Counted from the stretch's first letter, positions 16,656 through 25,536 are shown. The stretch is 64,000 bases of DNA from Bradyrhizobium sp. SRS-191 (GCF_024586915.1 NZ_JANBVS010000009.1:124001-188000); one strand, 5' to 3'. Numbers and translations are program-made. The notes: a model not told the origin generated them from the letters alone.

Positions 16656-18560
16656 TTACGAGTGCAGCTTGCGCTTTGGTGCGCGCGCGGGCTGCTGTGG
16701 CGCAGTGTGCGTCTCGGTGAACAACTCGGCGAGCTTCTCGGTGATGGCGCCACCGAGCTCCTCGGCGTCCACGATCGTCACCGCGCGTCGGTAGTAGCGC
16801 GTCACGTCGTGGCCGATGCCGATCGCGATCAGTTCGACCGGCGAGCGGGTCTCGATCTCCTCGATGATGTGGCGCAGGTGACGTTCGAGATAGTTGCCGG
16901 GGTTGACCGACAGGGTCGAGTCGTCGACCGGCGCGCCGTCCGAAATCATCATCAGGATCTTGCGCTGCTCGGGCCGGCCGAGCAGGCGCTTGTGCGCCCA
17001 GTCGAGCGCCTCGCCATCGATGTTCTCTTTGAGCAGACCCTCGCGCATCATCAGGCCGAGATTCTTCCGCGCGCGGCGCCAGGGCGCATCGGCGGACTTG
17101 TAGATGATGTGACGAAGATCGTTGAGGCGCCCCGGATTGGCCGGCTTGCCGGCGGCGAGCCACGCCTCGCGCGACTGCCCGCCCTTCCAGGCCCGCGTCG
17201 TGAAGCCGAGAATCTCGACCTTGACGCCGCAACGCTCCAGCGTGCGGGCGAGAATGTCGGCGCAGGTCGCGGCCACCGTAATGGGGCGTCCGCGCATCGA
17301 GCCGGAATTGTCGAGCAGCAGGGTCACGACGGTGTCGCGGAAGGTCGCCTCCTTCTCGCGCATGAACGACAGCGGCTGATAGGGATCGATCACGACGCGC
17401 GACAGCCGGGCGGGATCGAGGATGCCCTCTTCCAGGTCGAACTCCCAGGCGCGGTTCTGCTGCGCCATCAGCCTTCTCTGCAGCCGGTTGGCGAGCCGCG
17501 CCACGATTCCTTGCAGATGCGCAAGCTGCTTGTCGAGATAGGAGCGCAGCCGCTCCAGTTCGTCATGATCGCACAGATCCTCGGCGGCGATGATCTCATC
17601 GAACTTCGGTGCGAAAGCGTGATACTCCGGTCCGCGCGGCTCATTCGCGCCGTTGCGGTTCGGCCGCGTCGCCTCGCCCGGCGTTTCGTCGTCGCCGAGT
17701 TCGCCGTCGTCGAGCGTGTCGGAGGCCGAGGCCTGCGCCGCCTCCATCGCGCTCTCCGACATCTCGTCCGATGTCGTCTGCGCTTGGTCGGCGCTCATCT
17801 CCTGCGCGGCATCGGACTCGGGCGAGCCTTCGGCGCCGGACTGATCATTGTCGCCGTCGCGATTGTCGTCGTTGTCCTCGTCTTCTTCCGAATCGGCGTT
17901 GCGTTCGTCGCCGAGATCCAGCGCCGACAGCAAGTCGTGAACGAGATCGCCGAACTTGGCCTGGTCCTCGGTGAAGCGGCCGAGCTCATCGAGACGCGAA
18001 CCGATCTTGTCCTCCAGGAACGGCCGCCAGAGATCGACGACCTTGCGCGCCGCATTCGGCGGCGCCATGCCGGTCAGCCGCTCGCGCACCATCATCGCCA
18101 AGGCATCCGACAGCGGCGCATCGGCGCGGTCGGTGATCTCGTCATACTTGCCGCGATGGAAGTGATCGTCGAGCATCGCCGTGAGGTTCTTGGCGACGCC
18201 GGCCATGCGCTTGGCGCCGATCGCTTCGACCCGCGCCTGCTCGACCGCCTCGAACACGCCGCGCGCCTGCGGATTGCCGGGGATCAGCTTGCGGTGAATT
18301 TTTGGATCATGACAGGCGATCTTGAGTGCGATCGAGTCGGCATGGCCGCGCACCACCGCCGCATCGCGCTTGGTCATCTTGCGCGCCGGCTCCGGCAGCC
18401 GCGCCTTGCCCGGCGCCAGGCCCGGCCGCTCGGCGGCGAAGGAGACATCGAGCTCCGGCGCGCGCGCGATCGCGCGCAGGCAGCCGGTCACCGAGCGCTT
18501 GAACGGCTCGGTCGGCGCTTCCTTGGTGCCGGGACGGAGTTTGCTGTTGGATGTGGTCAT
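16656..18560 (-). CDS. cobT: Cobaltochelatase subunit CobT
   Basis: A 634-residue subunit of the aerobic, ATP-dependent cobaltochelatase (CobNST), which inserts cobalt into hydrogenobyrinic acid a,c-diamide. The order of parts matches CobT: an N-terminal domain beginning around KRSVTGCLRAIARAPELDV, a long acidic central region (residues about 205-300, with runs of D, E and S), and a C-terminal von Willebrand A domain with the MIDAS motif DNSGSMRG and a later DGAPVDDSTL. It is related to BchD/ChlD of magnesium chelatase. Start at ATG 18560 (MTTSNSKLRPGTKE). It follows cobS with a 154-bp spacer that carries palindromic repeats. CobN is not in this window. Confidence 0.95.
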   Translation of the reverse strand: MTTSNSKLRPGTKEAPTEPFKRSVTGCLRAIARAPELDVSFAAERPGLAPGKARLPEPARKMTKRDAAVVRGHADSIALKIACHDPKIHRKLIPGNPQARGVFEAVEQARVEAIGAKRMAGVAKNLTAMLDDHFHRGKYDEITDRADAPLSDALAMMVRERLTGMAPPNAARKVVDLWRPFLEDKIGSRLDELGRFTEDQAKFGDLVHDLLSALDLGDERNADSEEDEDNDDNRDGDNDQSGAEGSPESDAAQEMSADQAQTTSDEMSESAMEAAQASASDTLDDGELGDDETPGEATRPNRNGANEPRGPEYHAFAPKFDEIIAAEDLCDHDELERLRSYLDKQLAHLQGIVARLANRLQRRLMAQQNRAWEFDLEEGILDPARLSRVVIDPYQPLSFMREKEATFRDTVVTLLLDNSGSMRGRPITVAATCADILARTLERCGVKVEILGFTTRAWKGGQSREAWLAAGKPANPGRLNDLRHIIYKSADAPWRRARKNLGLMMREGLLKENIDGEALDWAHKRLLGRPEQRKILMMISDGAPVDDSTLSVNPGNYLERHLRHIIEEIETRSPVELIAIGIGHDVTRYYRRAVTIVDAEELGGAITEKLAELFTETHTAPQQPARAPKRKLHS

Positions 18561-18574
18561 CTGATCCCTGCGGC

Positions 18575-18710
18575 TATCGTCCCGGCGAACGCCGGGACCC
18601 ATAACCACCGGCGGTCATCCATTCGTATCGACGCCAACTCCAGCCGCCAACTCCAGCCTATGGCCGAAACGTTACGGCGTATGGGTCCCGGCGCGAGGCC
18701 GGGACGACGC
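18575..18710. repeat. Pair of inverted CCATAACCAC-type palindromic repeats between cobS and cobT
   Basis: A 34-bp core at 18578-18611 contains the hairpin CCCGGCG-AA-CGCCGGG followed by ACCCATAACCACCGG. A second, inverted half with TATGGGTCCCGGCG and GGCCGGGACGACG lies at 18680-18708. The same element recurs at 32.0, 32.25, 48.4-48.6, 53.0 and 62.0-63.0 kb. Confidence 0.8.
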
Positions 18711-18714
18711 CAGT

Positions 18715-19713
18715 TCAGCTCAGCGCGACGTTGATGGCGGATTCCGGCAGCTCGGCATTGAAGCAGCGCTGATAGAATTCCGCGACCAGCGGACGCTCGA
18801 GCTCGTCGCACTTGTTGAGGAACGTGACGCGGAAGGCGAAGCCGATATCGCCGAAGATCTCGGAGTTTTCGGCCCAGGTGATCACCGTGCGCGGGCTCAT
18901 CACCGTCGACAGATCGCCATTGGCGAACGCATTGCGCGTGAGATCGGCGAGCCGCACCATCTTGTTGACGGTGTCGCGGCCCTGCGCGTTCTGATAGTGC
19001 TTGGCCTTCGCCAGAACGATCTCGACCTCCTCGTCATGCGCCAGATAGTTCAGCGTCGTGACGATCGACCAGCGATCCATCTGACCCTGGTTGATCTGCT
19101 GCGTGCCGTGATACAGGCCCGAAGTGTCGCCGAGGCCGATCGTGTTGGCGGTGGCGAACAGGCGGAACGCCGGATGCGGCTTGATGACCTTGTTCTGGTC
19201 GAGCAAGGTCAGCCGGCCCGAGACTTCGAGCACGCGCTGGATCACGAACATCACGTCGGGGCGGCCGGCGTCGTATTCGTCGAACACCAGCGCCACGTTG
19301 TGCTGCAAGGCCCAGGGCAGGATGCCGTCGCGAAACTCGGTGACCTGCTTGCCGTCCTTGACGACGATCGCGTCCTTGCCGACGAGATCGATACGGCTGA
19401 TGTGGCTGTCGAGGTTGACGCGCACGCAGGGCCAATTGAGGCGGGCGGCGACCTGCTCGATATGGGTCGACTTGCCGGTACCATGGTAACCGGTCACCAT
19501 CACGCGCCGGTTCTTGGAAAAGCCGGCCAGGATCGCCAGCGTGGTGGCGCGGTCGAAACGGTAGTCGGCATCGACCTCGGGCACGTGCGGGTCGGTTGCG
19601 GAAAAGGCCGGCACCTCAAGGTCGCTGTCGATCCCGAACACCTGCCGCACCGACACCTTCATGTCGGGCACACCGGTCATCTCCTGCGCATTGGTCGTAG
19701 CGGCGGTCGTCAT
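18715..19713 (-). CDS. cobS: Cobaltochelatase subunit CobS (AAA+ ATPase)
   Basis: A 332-residue AAA+ motor subunit of the aerobic cobaltochelatase, forming the CobS/CobT ring that drives CobN. Walker A is GYHGTGKST (75-83), Walker B LVFDEYDA (142-149), sensor 1 near LFATANTIGLGD, and arginine-containing motifs follow near TRNAFANGDLSTVMSPR. It belongs to the same branch as MoxR and BchI. The start MTTAATTNAQEMTGVPDMKV is normal for the family. cobT is downstream on the same strand. In many relatives a J-domain gene and bolA sit next to cobS; here they are about 3.4 kb away, with DedA and two citrate synthase homologues between. Confidence 0.96.
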   Translation of the reverse strand: MTTAATTNAQEMTGVPDMKVSVRQVFGIDSDLEVPAFSATDPHVPEVDADYRFDRATTLAILAGFSKNRRVMVTGYHGTGKSTHIEQVAARLNWPCVRVNLDSHISRIDLVGKDAIVVKDGKQVTEFRDGILPWALQHNVALVFDEYDAGRPDVMFVIQRVLEVSGRLTLLDQNKVIKPHPAFRLFATANTIGLGDTSGLYHGTQQINQGQMDRWSIVTTLNYLAHDEEVEIVLAKAKHYQNAQGRDTVNKMVRLADLTRNAFANGDLSTVMSPRTVITWAENSEIFGDIGFAFRVTFLNKCDELERPLVAEFYQRCFNAELPESAINVALS

Positions 19714-20010
19714 TCATCCTCCGAGGTCCCGGGCATTCCCGAAACCAGATTTCATGGTTTGGCTGCGGTTGAAGGGCTTCGGACGCCAGCCTAGCAGAGA
19801 GCACGCGCGGGCAGAAGCCTAAGCCTTGATCAAAGTTCCGTCGTTATATCATCGAGATAGGCATGGGCCGACGTTTTTGGAAGGCTGCCCTGCGTATCGC
19901 GCCACCTTTTGGCCTCACGACGGGTCCGGCATTCTGACGTGGCACTCGGGGGTGGGGTTCCTACTTATCGAACAGTTCGTCATTTCTCCGTCATACCCGG
20001 CAGGACTCGT

Positions 20011-20667
20011 GTGGCCCATCTGCTCGACCCCTTGATCGCCTTCGTCTCCGCCCATGCGGGACTGGCCTATCTCACTTTGTTCATGGCGGCGCTGCTGGAG
20101 GCCGTCCCGATCGTGGGCTCCGTGGTCCCGGGCACGACCATCATCCTGGCGCTGAGCGCGCTCATCCCCGGCGGCGAGCTGACGCTGCAATGGGTGCTGG
20201 CGGCCGCCATTCTGGGTGCGGTGATCGGCGACGGCGGGGCGTTCTGGGTCGGCCATCGCCAGCAGCGCGAGATCCTGACGGCCTGGCCGTTCTCGAACTA
20301 TCCGCGGCTGGTGGCGCAGAGCGAGGCCTTCTTCCACCGGTTCGGCACGCTGGCGATCTTCTTCGCCCGGTTCGTGGCGCCGATCCGCGCTGTGGTGCCG
20401 ATCACGGCGGGCGCGCTCGACATTCCGCCGACCCGCTTTTACGCCGTGAACATTCCGGCGATCGTGCTGTGGGCCAGCGCCCACGTGCTGCCGGGCGTGT
20501 TCGCCGTCCAACTGCTGCATCGCTATGGCGGCATTCCGCATCACAGCCACATCGCCAAGTCGACCTGGATCGTCGCGGCGGTCGTGGGCACGATCGTCGT
20601 CTGGCTGGTGCTGAGGACGTTGCGGAAACGGCGCGAGACGCAGCTGGCGGCAGGCTCTGCAGAATAG
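20011..20667 (+). CDS. DedA family membrane protein
   Basis: A 218-residue DedA (SNARE-associated, VTT domain) integral membrane protein. The family includes E. coli DedA/YqjA and is linked to membrane homeostasis, undecaprenyl-phosphate recycling and flotation of proton balance. Typical motifs are the early EAVPIVGSVVPGTTIILA segment, GDGGAFWVGHRQ, and the FHRFGTLAIFFARFVAPIRAVVP block with FARF-x-P-x-R. About five helices are predicted. I chose the GTG at 20011 (VAHLLDPLIAF) with a weak GGA upstream because the longer frame to 19909 adds a hydrophilic stretch not seen in the family. It is convergent with the HTH-citrate synthase gene, 16 bp from its stop codon. Confidence 0.88.
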   Translation: MAHLLDPLIAFVSAHAGLAYLTLFMAALLEAVPIVGSVVPGTTIILALSALIPGGELTLQWVLAAAILGAVIGDGGAFWVGHRQQREILTAWPFSNYPRLVAQSEAFFHRFGTLAIFFARFVAPIRAVVPITAGALDIPPTRFYAVNIPAIVLWASAHVLPGVFAVQLLHRYGGIPHHSHIAKSTWIVAAVVGTIVVWLVLRTLRKRRETQLAAGSAE

Positions 20668-20683
20668 GCGCGGGCGACACCCG

Positions 20684-21907
20684 CTACAGCGTTTCGAGGC
20701 TGGAAGCGCGCCCCGGGATGGGTCCGGTATAGCGCGCCCGGGGCCGGATCAGCCGGCCGAACTGGAGCTGCTCGCAGGCATGCGCGATCCAGCCGACGCA
20801 GCGCGCCATCGCGAACAGCGCCAGCTCGCTGCCGGCCGGCAGCCGCAGGCTGTGCACCAGCACGGCCAGCGCATAGTCGATGTTGACGAACTCGCCGGTG
20901 GCCTCCGCGATCCGCTCGGGCACCTCGCGGGTAAACTTGCGCGGCGCGCCGGCGCGCGTCAGCGCCTCCAATAGCGAGATCGCGCGCGGATCGCCGCGCT
21001 TGTAGACGCCATGCCCGAAGCCGGCGAAGCGCTCGCCCAGCGCCACCCGCTCGCGGATCAGCGGCGCCACGTCGCGATCGATCAGCGTCTTGACCAACTG
21101 CGAGGCCAGCACGCCCGCGCCGCCGTGCTGCGGACCCTTGAGGGCCGCAAGGCCCGCGATCACGGCATCATAGAGGCTCAAGCCGGTGGAGGCCGCGCAG
21201 CGGACGGTGAAGGTCGAGGCGTTCAGCTCGTGATCGGCCAGCAGCACCAGCGTGCGGCGGATCAGGTCGGGCGCATGCTTGTGCTCGGGCGCCCAGGCCT
21301 TGGCAACCTGAACATGCAGGGGCTCGGCAGACGGCGGCCCATTCAGCATCGTCGCGACCACGAGCCGAACGATGCGCGCGCCGACCAGCGCGCGACCGTC
21401 GGGAGCACGGTTGAACGCGGCGAGGTCTGCATGTGTCGCCAGCGCCAGCACGGCGATGGCGCGGTCGATCGGCGCCGCGCGCCGTGCAGCGTCGGCGATG
21501 CGGCTCATCTCCTCCGAGATGTGCGGCATATTCTCGGCCGCGAACGGGTCGATGGCCGTGACATCCCACAGCAGGGTCGCCGCATGCTCCAGCGAATCCC
21601 GCTCGGCCAGTTCGACGCAGTTCACCCCGCGATAGATCGGACCGGCCTCGGTGATGGTCGACACGGCAGAGTCGAACACCGGCAGGTCAGCATCGAAGCT
21701 GCGGAACGCGCGTGGCTCGGGCGCCGGCGCGCGCCGCTCCTTCAACGCCCGGATATCCTCGGCGCGATAGCGGTTGCTGCGGGAGTCGGGCGACGGCTCG
21801 GAACGGACCAGGCCACGGCTGACATAGGCGTACAGCGTCGCCGGCGTGATCGCGAGTTCGGCGGAGGCCTCACGAGCAGATAGGTAAAGACCACTGTCTT
21901 TTTTCAT
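20684..21907 (-). CDS. Citrate synthase homologue with N-terminal MerR-type helix-turn-helix
   Basis: A 407-residue fusion. Residues 5-55 form a MerR-like HTH (LSAREASAELAITPATLYAYVSRGLV, then SRSNRYRAEDIRALKERR). The rest is a short-type citrate synthase domain with GPQHGGAG, GFGHGVYKRGDPRA, NIDYALAVL and the C-terminal FGRLIRPRARYTGP. The catalytic His-His-Asp set appears present, but the usual GFGHR reads GFGHG. The HTH suggests DNA binding, so it may act as a metabolite-sensing repressor, as an enzyme, or both. It is divergent from a second citrate synthase gene, and TTGATCAA-type operator-like repeats lie between them. ATG at 21907 chosen; an upstream TTG is possible. Confidence 0.85.
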   Translation of the reverse strand: MKKDSGLYLSAREASAELAITPATLYAYVSRGLVRSEPSPDSRSNRYRAEDIRALKERRAPAPEPRAFRSFDADLPVFDSAVSTITEAGPIYRGVNCVELAERDSLEHAATLLWDVTAIDPFAAENMPHISEEMSRIADAARRAAPIDRAIAVLALATHADLAAFNRAPDGRALVGARIVRLVVATMLNGPPSAEPLHVQVAKAWAPEHKHAPDLIRRTLVLLADHELNASTFTVRCAASTGLSLYDAVIAGLAALKGPQHGGAGVLASQLVKTLIDRDVAPLIRERVALGERFAGFGHGVYKRGDPRAISLLEALTRAGAPRKFTREVPERIAEATGEFVNIDYALAVLVHSLRLPAGSELALFAMARCVGWIAHACEQLQFGRLIRPRARYTGPIPGRASSLETL

Positions 21908-21936
21908 ATTGATCAGCTTAATCAAGATTGATCAAT
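21908..21936. promoter_or_regulatory. Operator-like repeats between divergent citrate synthase genes
   Basis: Three TTGATYAA-like units lie on a 10-bp spacing (read on the minus strand as ATTGATCAAT, CTTGATTAAG, CTGATCAATA). The first is a perfect 10-bp palindrome. They overlap the start region of the HTH-fusion gene and sit 54 bp before the divergent gene, as expected for an autoregulatory operator. Binding by the HTH protein is inference. Confidence 0.5.
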
Positions 21937-21989
21937 CCGTCGACGGGGCGAATCTTACGGACGTGACCATTCACGCAGGAGATCGCGCC

Positions 21990-23078
21990 ATGACCATCCA
22001 GCTTTCGAAGTCCCCCATCGGCCTCGACGGTATTCCCGCCGCCGAGACCGTGCTCAGCCATGTCGACGGCCAGCAGGGCGAGCTGATCATCGCCGGCAGC
22101 CGCGTGGCCGACCTTGCGGCCGCCAGCGGCTTCGAGGGGGTGACGGCCCGGCTGTGGAACGCGGCGACCAAGCGCAGCATCAGCGAGGCGGATGTCCGCG
22201 CCAGCCTCGGCCAGGCGCGCCAGCGCGCGTTCGCCCGGCTACCCGAGCTGCTTGCTGCGACCTCCGGGATGTCGATCATCGATGGCTTCCGCGCCGCCGT
22301 TGCAGCGCTGCGCGTCGAGGCCGGTCTTGACGACGAAGCCACCATCGTCGGCGCCTGCCCGGTGATCGCCGGCGCCCTGGTGCAGCGCGCCAGGGGCGCC
22401 CAGCCGATCGCTCCGAACCCGGACGTGAGCCACGCCGCCGACACCCTGCGCATGGTGCGCGGCGACACGCCGGCCGATGGCGAGGTCGCGGCACTCGATA
22501 CCTATCTCGTGACCGTCAGCGATCACGGCATGAACGCCTCGACCTTCGCCGCCCGCGTCGTCGCCTCGACCCAGGCCGACCTGTTCGCCGCGATCACCGC
22601 CGGCTACTGCGCCCTGACCGGGCCGCTGCATGGCGGGGCGCCGGAGCCGGTTCTGGAAATGCTGAACGCGATCGGGACGCGGGAGAACATCAAGCCGTGG
22701 GTCGATGCGGCGCTGGCGCGGGGGGAGCGGCTGATGGGGTTCGGGCACCGGATCTATCGGGTCCGCGATCCCCGGGCCGATGTGCTCAAGGCCGCGATCG
22801 AGCGGCTGGCGGGGAGCGGGGCGGATCTGCCGTTCGCGAGCGAGGTGGAGGCTTACATCCGGCAGGCGTTGCGGCAGAAGAATCCCGACCGGGTGCTCGA
22901 CACCAATGTCGAGTTCTTCACCGCCATCCTGCTCGACGCGCTGAAGATTCCGCGCCAGGCGTTCACGCCGATCTTCGCGGTGGCGCGCGCCACGGGCTGG
23001 ACCGCGCATGCCCGCGAGCAGCAGCGGACGGGGCGGCTGATCCGGCCGAGCTCAGCCTATATCGGGCCGAAGCCCTAA
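21990..23078 (+). CDS. Citrate synthase family protein (stand-alone)
   Basis: A 362-residue citrate/2-methylcitrate synthase family protein without the HTH. Motifs: MNASTFAARVVASTQADLF, GPLHGGAPEP (active-site His), GFGHRIYRVRDPRAD (second His and the substrate Arg), NVEFFTAILLD and GRLIRPSSAYIGP. At the position of the usual catalytic Asp (N-x-D) the sequence has Glu (NVE), as also occurs in some actinobacterial citrate synthase-like branches. ATG 21990 has AGGAG at 21977-21981. It is the divergent partner of the HTH-fused homologue; the two probably form one regulated unit. The genuine TCA enzyme of this organism is likely encoded elsewhere. Confidence 0.88.
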   Translation: MTIQLSKSPIGLDGIPAAETVLSHVDGQQGELIIAGSRVADLAAASGFEGVTARLWNAATKRSISEADVRASLGQARQRAFARLPELLAATSGMSIIDGFRAAVAALRVEAGLDDEATIVGACPVIAGALVQRARGAQPIAPNPDVSHAADTLRMVRGDTPADGEVAALDTYLVTVSDHGMNASTFAARVVASTQADLFAAITAGYCALTGPLHGGAPEPVLEMLNAIGTRENIKPWVDAALARGERLMGFGHRIYRVRDPRADVLKAAIERLAGSGADLPFASEVEAYIRQALRQKNPDRVLDTNVEFFTAILLDALKIPRQAFTPIFAVARATGWTAHAREQQRTGRLIRPSSAYIGPKP

Positions 23079-23115
23079 AACAACGAACGGCGCGCGGCAG
23101 CCTCGCTGTCGCGCG

Positions 23116-23760
23116 TCAGCCCTTCACCACCGTCTTGAGATAGTTGTAGGCCTTGATGATCTCGATCAGGCGATCCTCGGTGGAGCGGTCGCCGCCATTG
23201 GCATCGGGATGGTGCTGCTTCACCAGCGCCTTGTACTTGACCTTGACGTCCTCGAGCGTGGCGTCGGGGCCGAGGCCCATCACCTGCAGCGCCTTTTTCT
23301 CGGCGTTGAACACCTTGCGCGTCTCGGCCTTCGGCGCCGACTGCGCACCCGGCCGCCAGCTGCCGCGGCCGTTGATCTCGGCGAACACGCTGAACGGATC
23401 CGACGCATCGCCGAGATCGGATTCGGCATTGCCGGTGCCGCGCTTGCCCGCGGTATTGGCGCCCATCTTCCAGGTCGGGCGATGTCCGGTCAGCGCGTCC
23501 TTCTGATAGCGCGCGACCGCATCGGCATTCATGCCGGAGAAGAAATTATAGGACTGGTTGTACTCGCGGACGTGATCGAGACAGAAGTGCCAATACTCGC
23601 GCTGGTTCTCGCGTCCCTTGGGCGCGCGATGCGAACCCTTGTTCTTGCAGTCCGGCCATTGGCAGGGCTGGGCCTCCTCGCGCACCACCGGCTGCCGCGC
23701 AGCCGTCTTCTTGGGCTTGATGCGGATGGAGTCGAAGAATTTGTTTGAATCGATCGGCAT
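23116..23760 (-). CDS. J-domain (DnaJ-like) protein
   Basis: A 214-residue protein with a C-terminal J domain (about 150-214): ALQVMGLGPDATLEDVKVKY and KQHHPDANGGD, with the HPD tripeptide needed to stimulate DnaK. The N-terminal half is unlike classical DnaJ and contains a possible metal-binding group (CQWPDCKNKGSH and WHFCLDHVREYN). There is no G/F region or DnaJ zinc finger, so this is a type III J protein with a specialised client. The gene is divergent from bolA across 110 bp. This J-protein/BolA pairing is common in Rhizobiales near cobS, which makes the call firm, though the client is unknown. Confidence 0.9.
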   Translation of the reverse strand: MPIDSNKFFDSIRIKPKKTAARQPVVREEAQPCQWPDCKNKGSHRAPKGRENQREYWHFCLDHVREYNQSYNFFSGMNADAVARYQKDALTGHRPTWKMGANTAGKRGTGNAESDLGDASDPFSVFAEINGRGSWRPGAQSAPKAETRKVFNAEKKALQVMGLGPDATLEDVKVKYKALVKQHHPDANGGDRSTEDRLIEIIKAYNYLKTVVKG

Positions 23761-23833
23761 GGCGGACTTTGACTACGCAACGCGAAAAGCTTCAAGTCTT
23801 GACATTGCGAATACCTCAGGCGGGGACCGCCGA

Positions 23834-23862
23834 TTGACGAAAAATAATTTGATGCGTATTTC
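23834..23862 (+). promoter_or_regulatory. Promoter candidate for bolA (possibly leaderless)
   Basis: TTGACG at 23834-23839 and TATTTC at 23857-23862 are 17 bp apart. Transcription would start about where the bolA ATG lies (23871), so the message could be almost leaderless. Confidence 0.4.
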
Positions 23863-23870
23863 CAGAGACC

Positions 23871-24140
23871 ATGCGGACCCAGGATGCTATCATCGAAAAG
23901 TTGCGCGAAGCTTTCTCTCCGGAGAGCCTCGATGTGCAGGACGAATCACATCTGCATGCGGGCCACATGGGACACCGTCCCAGCGGTGAGACCCATTTCC
24001 GCGTGTATATTGTGTCGCAGGCCTTCGCCGGCAAGAGCCGCGTCGATCGCCATCGCCTGATCAACGCCGCATTGTCCGAGGAACTTGCCGGCTCCGTGCA
24101 TGCGCTTGCGCTGCATGCGAAGGCGCCGGGCGAAGCCTGA
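23871..24140 (+). CDS. BolA family protein
   Basis: An 89-residue BolA protein of the small class-II KH-like fold. BolA proteins bind [2Fe-2S] clusters together with monothiol glutaredoxins and also act as stress-linked regulators. Motifs: ESHLHAGHMGH (conserved His residues for cluster binding), ETHFRVYIVSQAFAGKSRVDRHRLIN (the FxGKSRVxRHR signature) and the C-terminal VHALALHAKAPGE. ATG 23871 gives the normal N terminus MRTQDAIIEKLREAF. No Shine-Dalgarno is evident. Divergent from the J-domain gene. A glutaredoxin 3 gene is found far downstream (58.7 kb), but not a monothiol one in this window. Confidence 0.93.
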   Translation: MRTQDAIIEKLREAFSPESLDVQDESHLHAGHMGHRPSGETHFRVYIVSQAFAGKSRVDRHRLINAALSEELAGSVHALALHAKAPGEA

Positions 24141-24159
24141 TCCCGACCACTCCCACCGA

Positions 24160-25464
24160 TTAGAACGCCGTACCGGCTCGGCGCGGCCGTGTCTCCTCCG
24201 TTTCTCCACGGGGCACCGGCACGATGCGCAGCGCGGTGATGCGATTGCGCTCCCGGCGCAGCACGCGAAAGCGAAAACCGTGGAACGTGAAGCTCTGGCC
24301 ACGCTCCGGGATCGAGCGCGCCTCGTGGATCACCAGACCGGCAACCGTCGTTGCCTCTTCATCAGGCAAGGTCCAGTCCATCGCGCGATTGAGATCGCGG
24401 ATCGGCACCGAACCGTCGACGACGACAGAGCCATCCGGCTGCACGCGCACGCCGGCGACCTGCACGTCCTGCTCGTCGGAAATGTCGCCGACGATTTCTT
24501 CCAGGATATCCTCGAGCGTGACGATGCCTTCGACCTCGCCATACTCGTCGACGACCAGCGCGAAATGCGTCTTGCGGCGGCGGAACGCTTTGAGTTGTTC
24601 CGACACCGAACGCATCTCCGGAACGAACCAGGGCGGCAGCGCGAGTGACGCCACATCGATATGCGTCACATCGCCTTCGGCCGCGCGGATCGCACGCAGC
24701 AGATCCTTCGCATGCAGCACGCCGATGATGTTCTCCGGCGTGTCGCGCCACAGCGGGATGCGCGTGTATTCCGACGCCAGCACCTCGCGGACCAGTTCCT
24801 CCTGCGGCAGGTCCGCATTCACCATCACCATCTCGGTGCGGTGGACCATCACGTCTGACACCTGCAGCTCGCGCAGGTCGAGCAGGCCGCCGAGCATGTC
24901 GCGATCCTGCTTCTCGACCTTGCCCTCGTGATGCAGCAGATCAACCGCGCCGCGCAGGCGTTCCGTCGGCGACAGGATCGGCTGGTTGGCGCCGACCTTG
25001 AAGCCGATCAGCCGCATCAGGACGCGCACGATCGCCTCGATCACCGCGAGCACCGGACCGAGCACGAAGACGGTCGCCCGCATCGGCCGGGCCACCGCGA
25101 GCGACACGCGGTCCGGCGCGTTGATCGCGATCGTCTTCGGCAGCACCTCGGCGAAGATCACGACCAGCGCGGTCATCACGCCGGTCGCGTAGAGCACGCC
25201 GACCTCGCCGAACCAGGCGGTGAAGATGCCGGTCGCCAGTGCCGACGCGCCGATATTGGCGATGTTGTTGCCGAGCAGGAGCGCACCGATCAGCCGCTCG
25301 CGCATGTCGAACAGGCTCGACACCACGTCGGCCTCGCGATTGCCCTGCTTCGACAGGCGCAGCATCGAGGCGCGGGAGGCGCCGGTGAGCGCGGTCTCGC
25401 TCAGCGCAAAGAAGGCGGAGCCGGCGAGGAGGAGGATGACGATGGTGAGGGTGAACCAATCCAT
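24160..25464 (-). CDS. Hemolysin-family protein with CNNM and CBS domains (CorC/HlyC type)
   Basis: A 434-residue membrane protein starting MDWFTLTIVILLLAGSAFFA. Domain order: CNNM/DUF21 transmembrane domain (residues about 1-190, with FFALSETALTGASR and NNIANIGASALATGIF), two CBS domains (about 205-335, with VSDVMVHRTEMVMV and VVDEYGEVEGIVTLEDILEE), and a C-terminal CorC_HlyC domain (about 350-430). Relatives mediate Mg or Co efflux; the hemolysin name is historical. ATG 25464 begins at the first helix; the longer frame adds a polar stretch. It follows aroB on the same strand by 72 bp and may be read from the aro operon. Confidence 0.92.
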   Translation of the reverse strand: MDWFTLTIVILLLAGSAFFALSETALTGASRASMLRLSKQGNREADVVSSLFDMRERLIGALLLGNNIANIGASALATGIFTAWFGEVGVLYATGVMTALVVIFAEVLPKTIAINAPDRVSLAVARPMRATVFVLGPVLAVIEAIVRVLMRLIGFKVGANQPILSPTERLRGAVDLLHHEGKVEKQDRDMLGGLLDLRELQVSDVMVHRTEMVMVNADLPQEELVREVLASEYTRIPLWRDTPENIIGVLHAKDLLRAIRAAEGDVTHIDVASLALPPWFVPEMRSVSEQLKAFRRRKTHFALVVDEYGEVEGIVTLEDILEEIVGDISDEQDVQVAGVRVQPDGSVVVDGSVPIRDLNRAMDWTLPDEEATTVAGLVIHEARSIPERGQSFTFHGFRFRVLRRERNRITALRIVPVPRGETEETRPRRAGTAF

Positions 25465-25536
25465 GACGCCGATGTCACTCTCGATGGAAGCCGCCGATGA
25501 TGCCCCGCCACTGCTCAACGTGGCGTAAAGCTGCGA

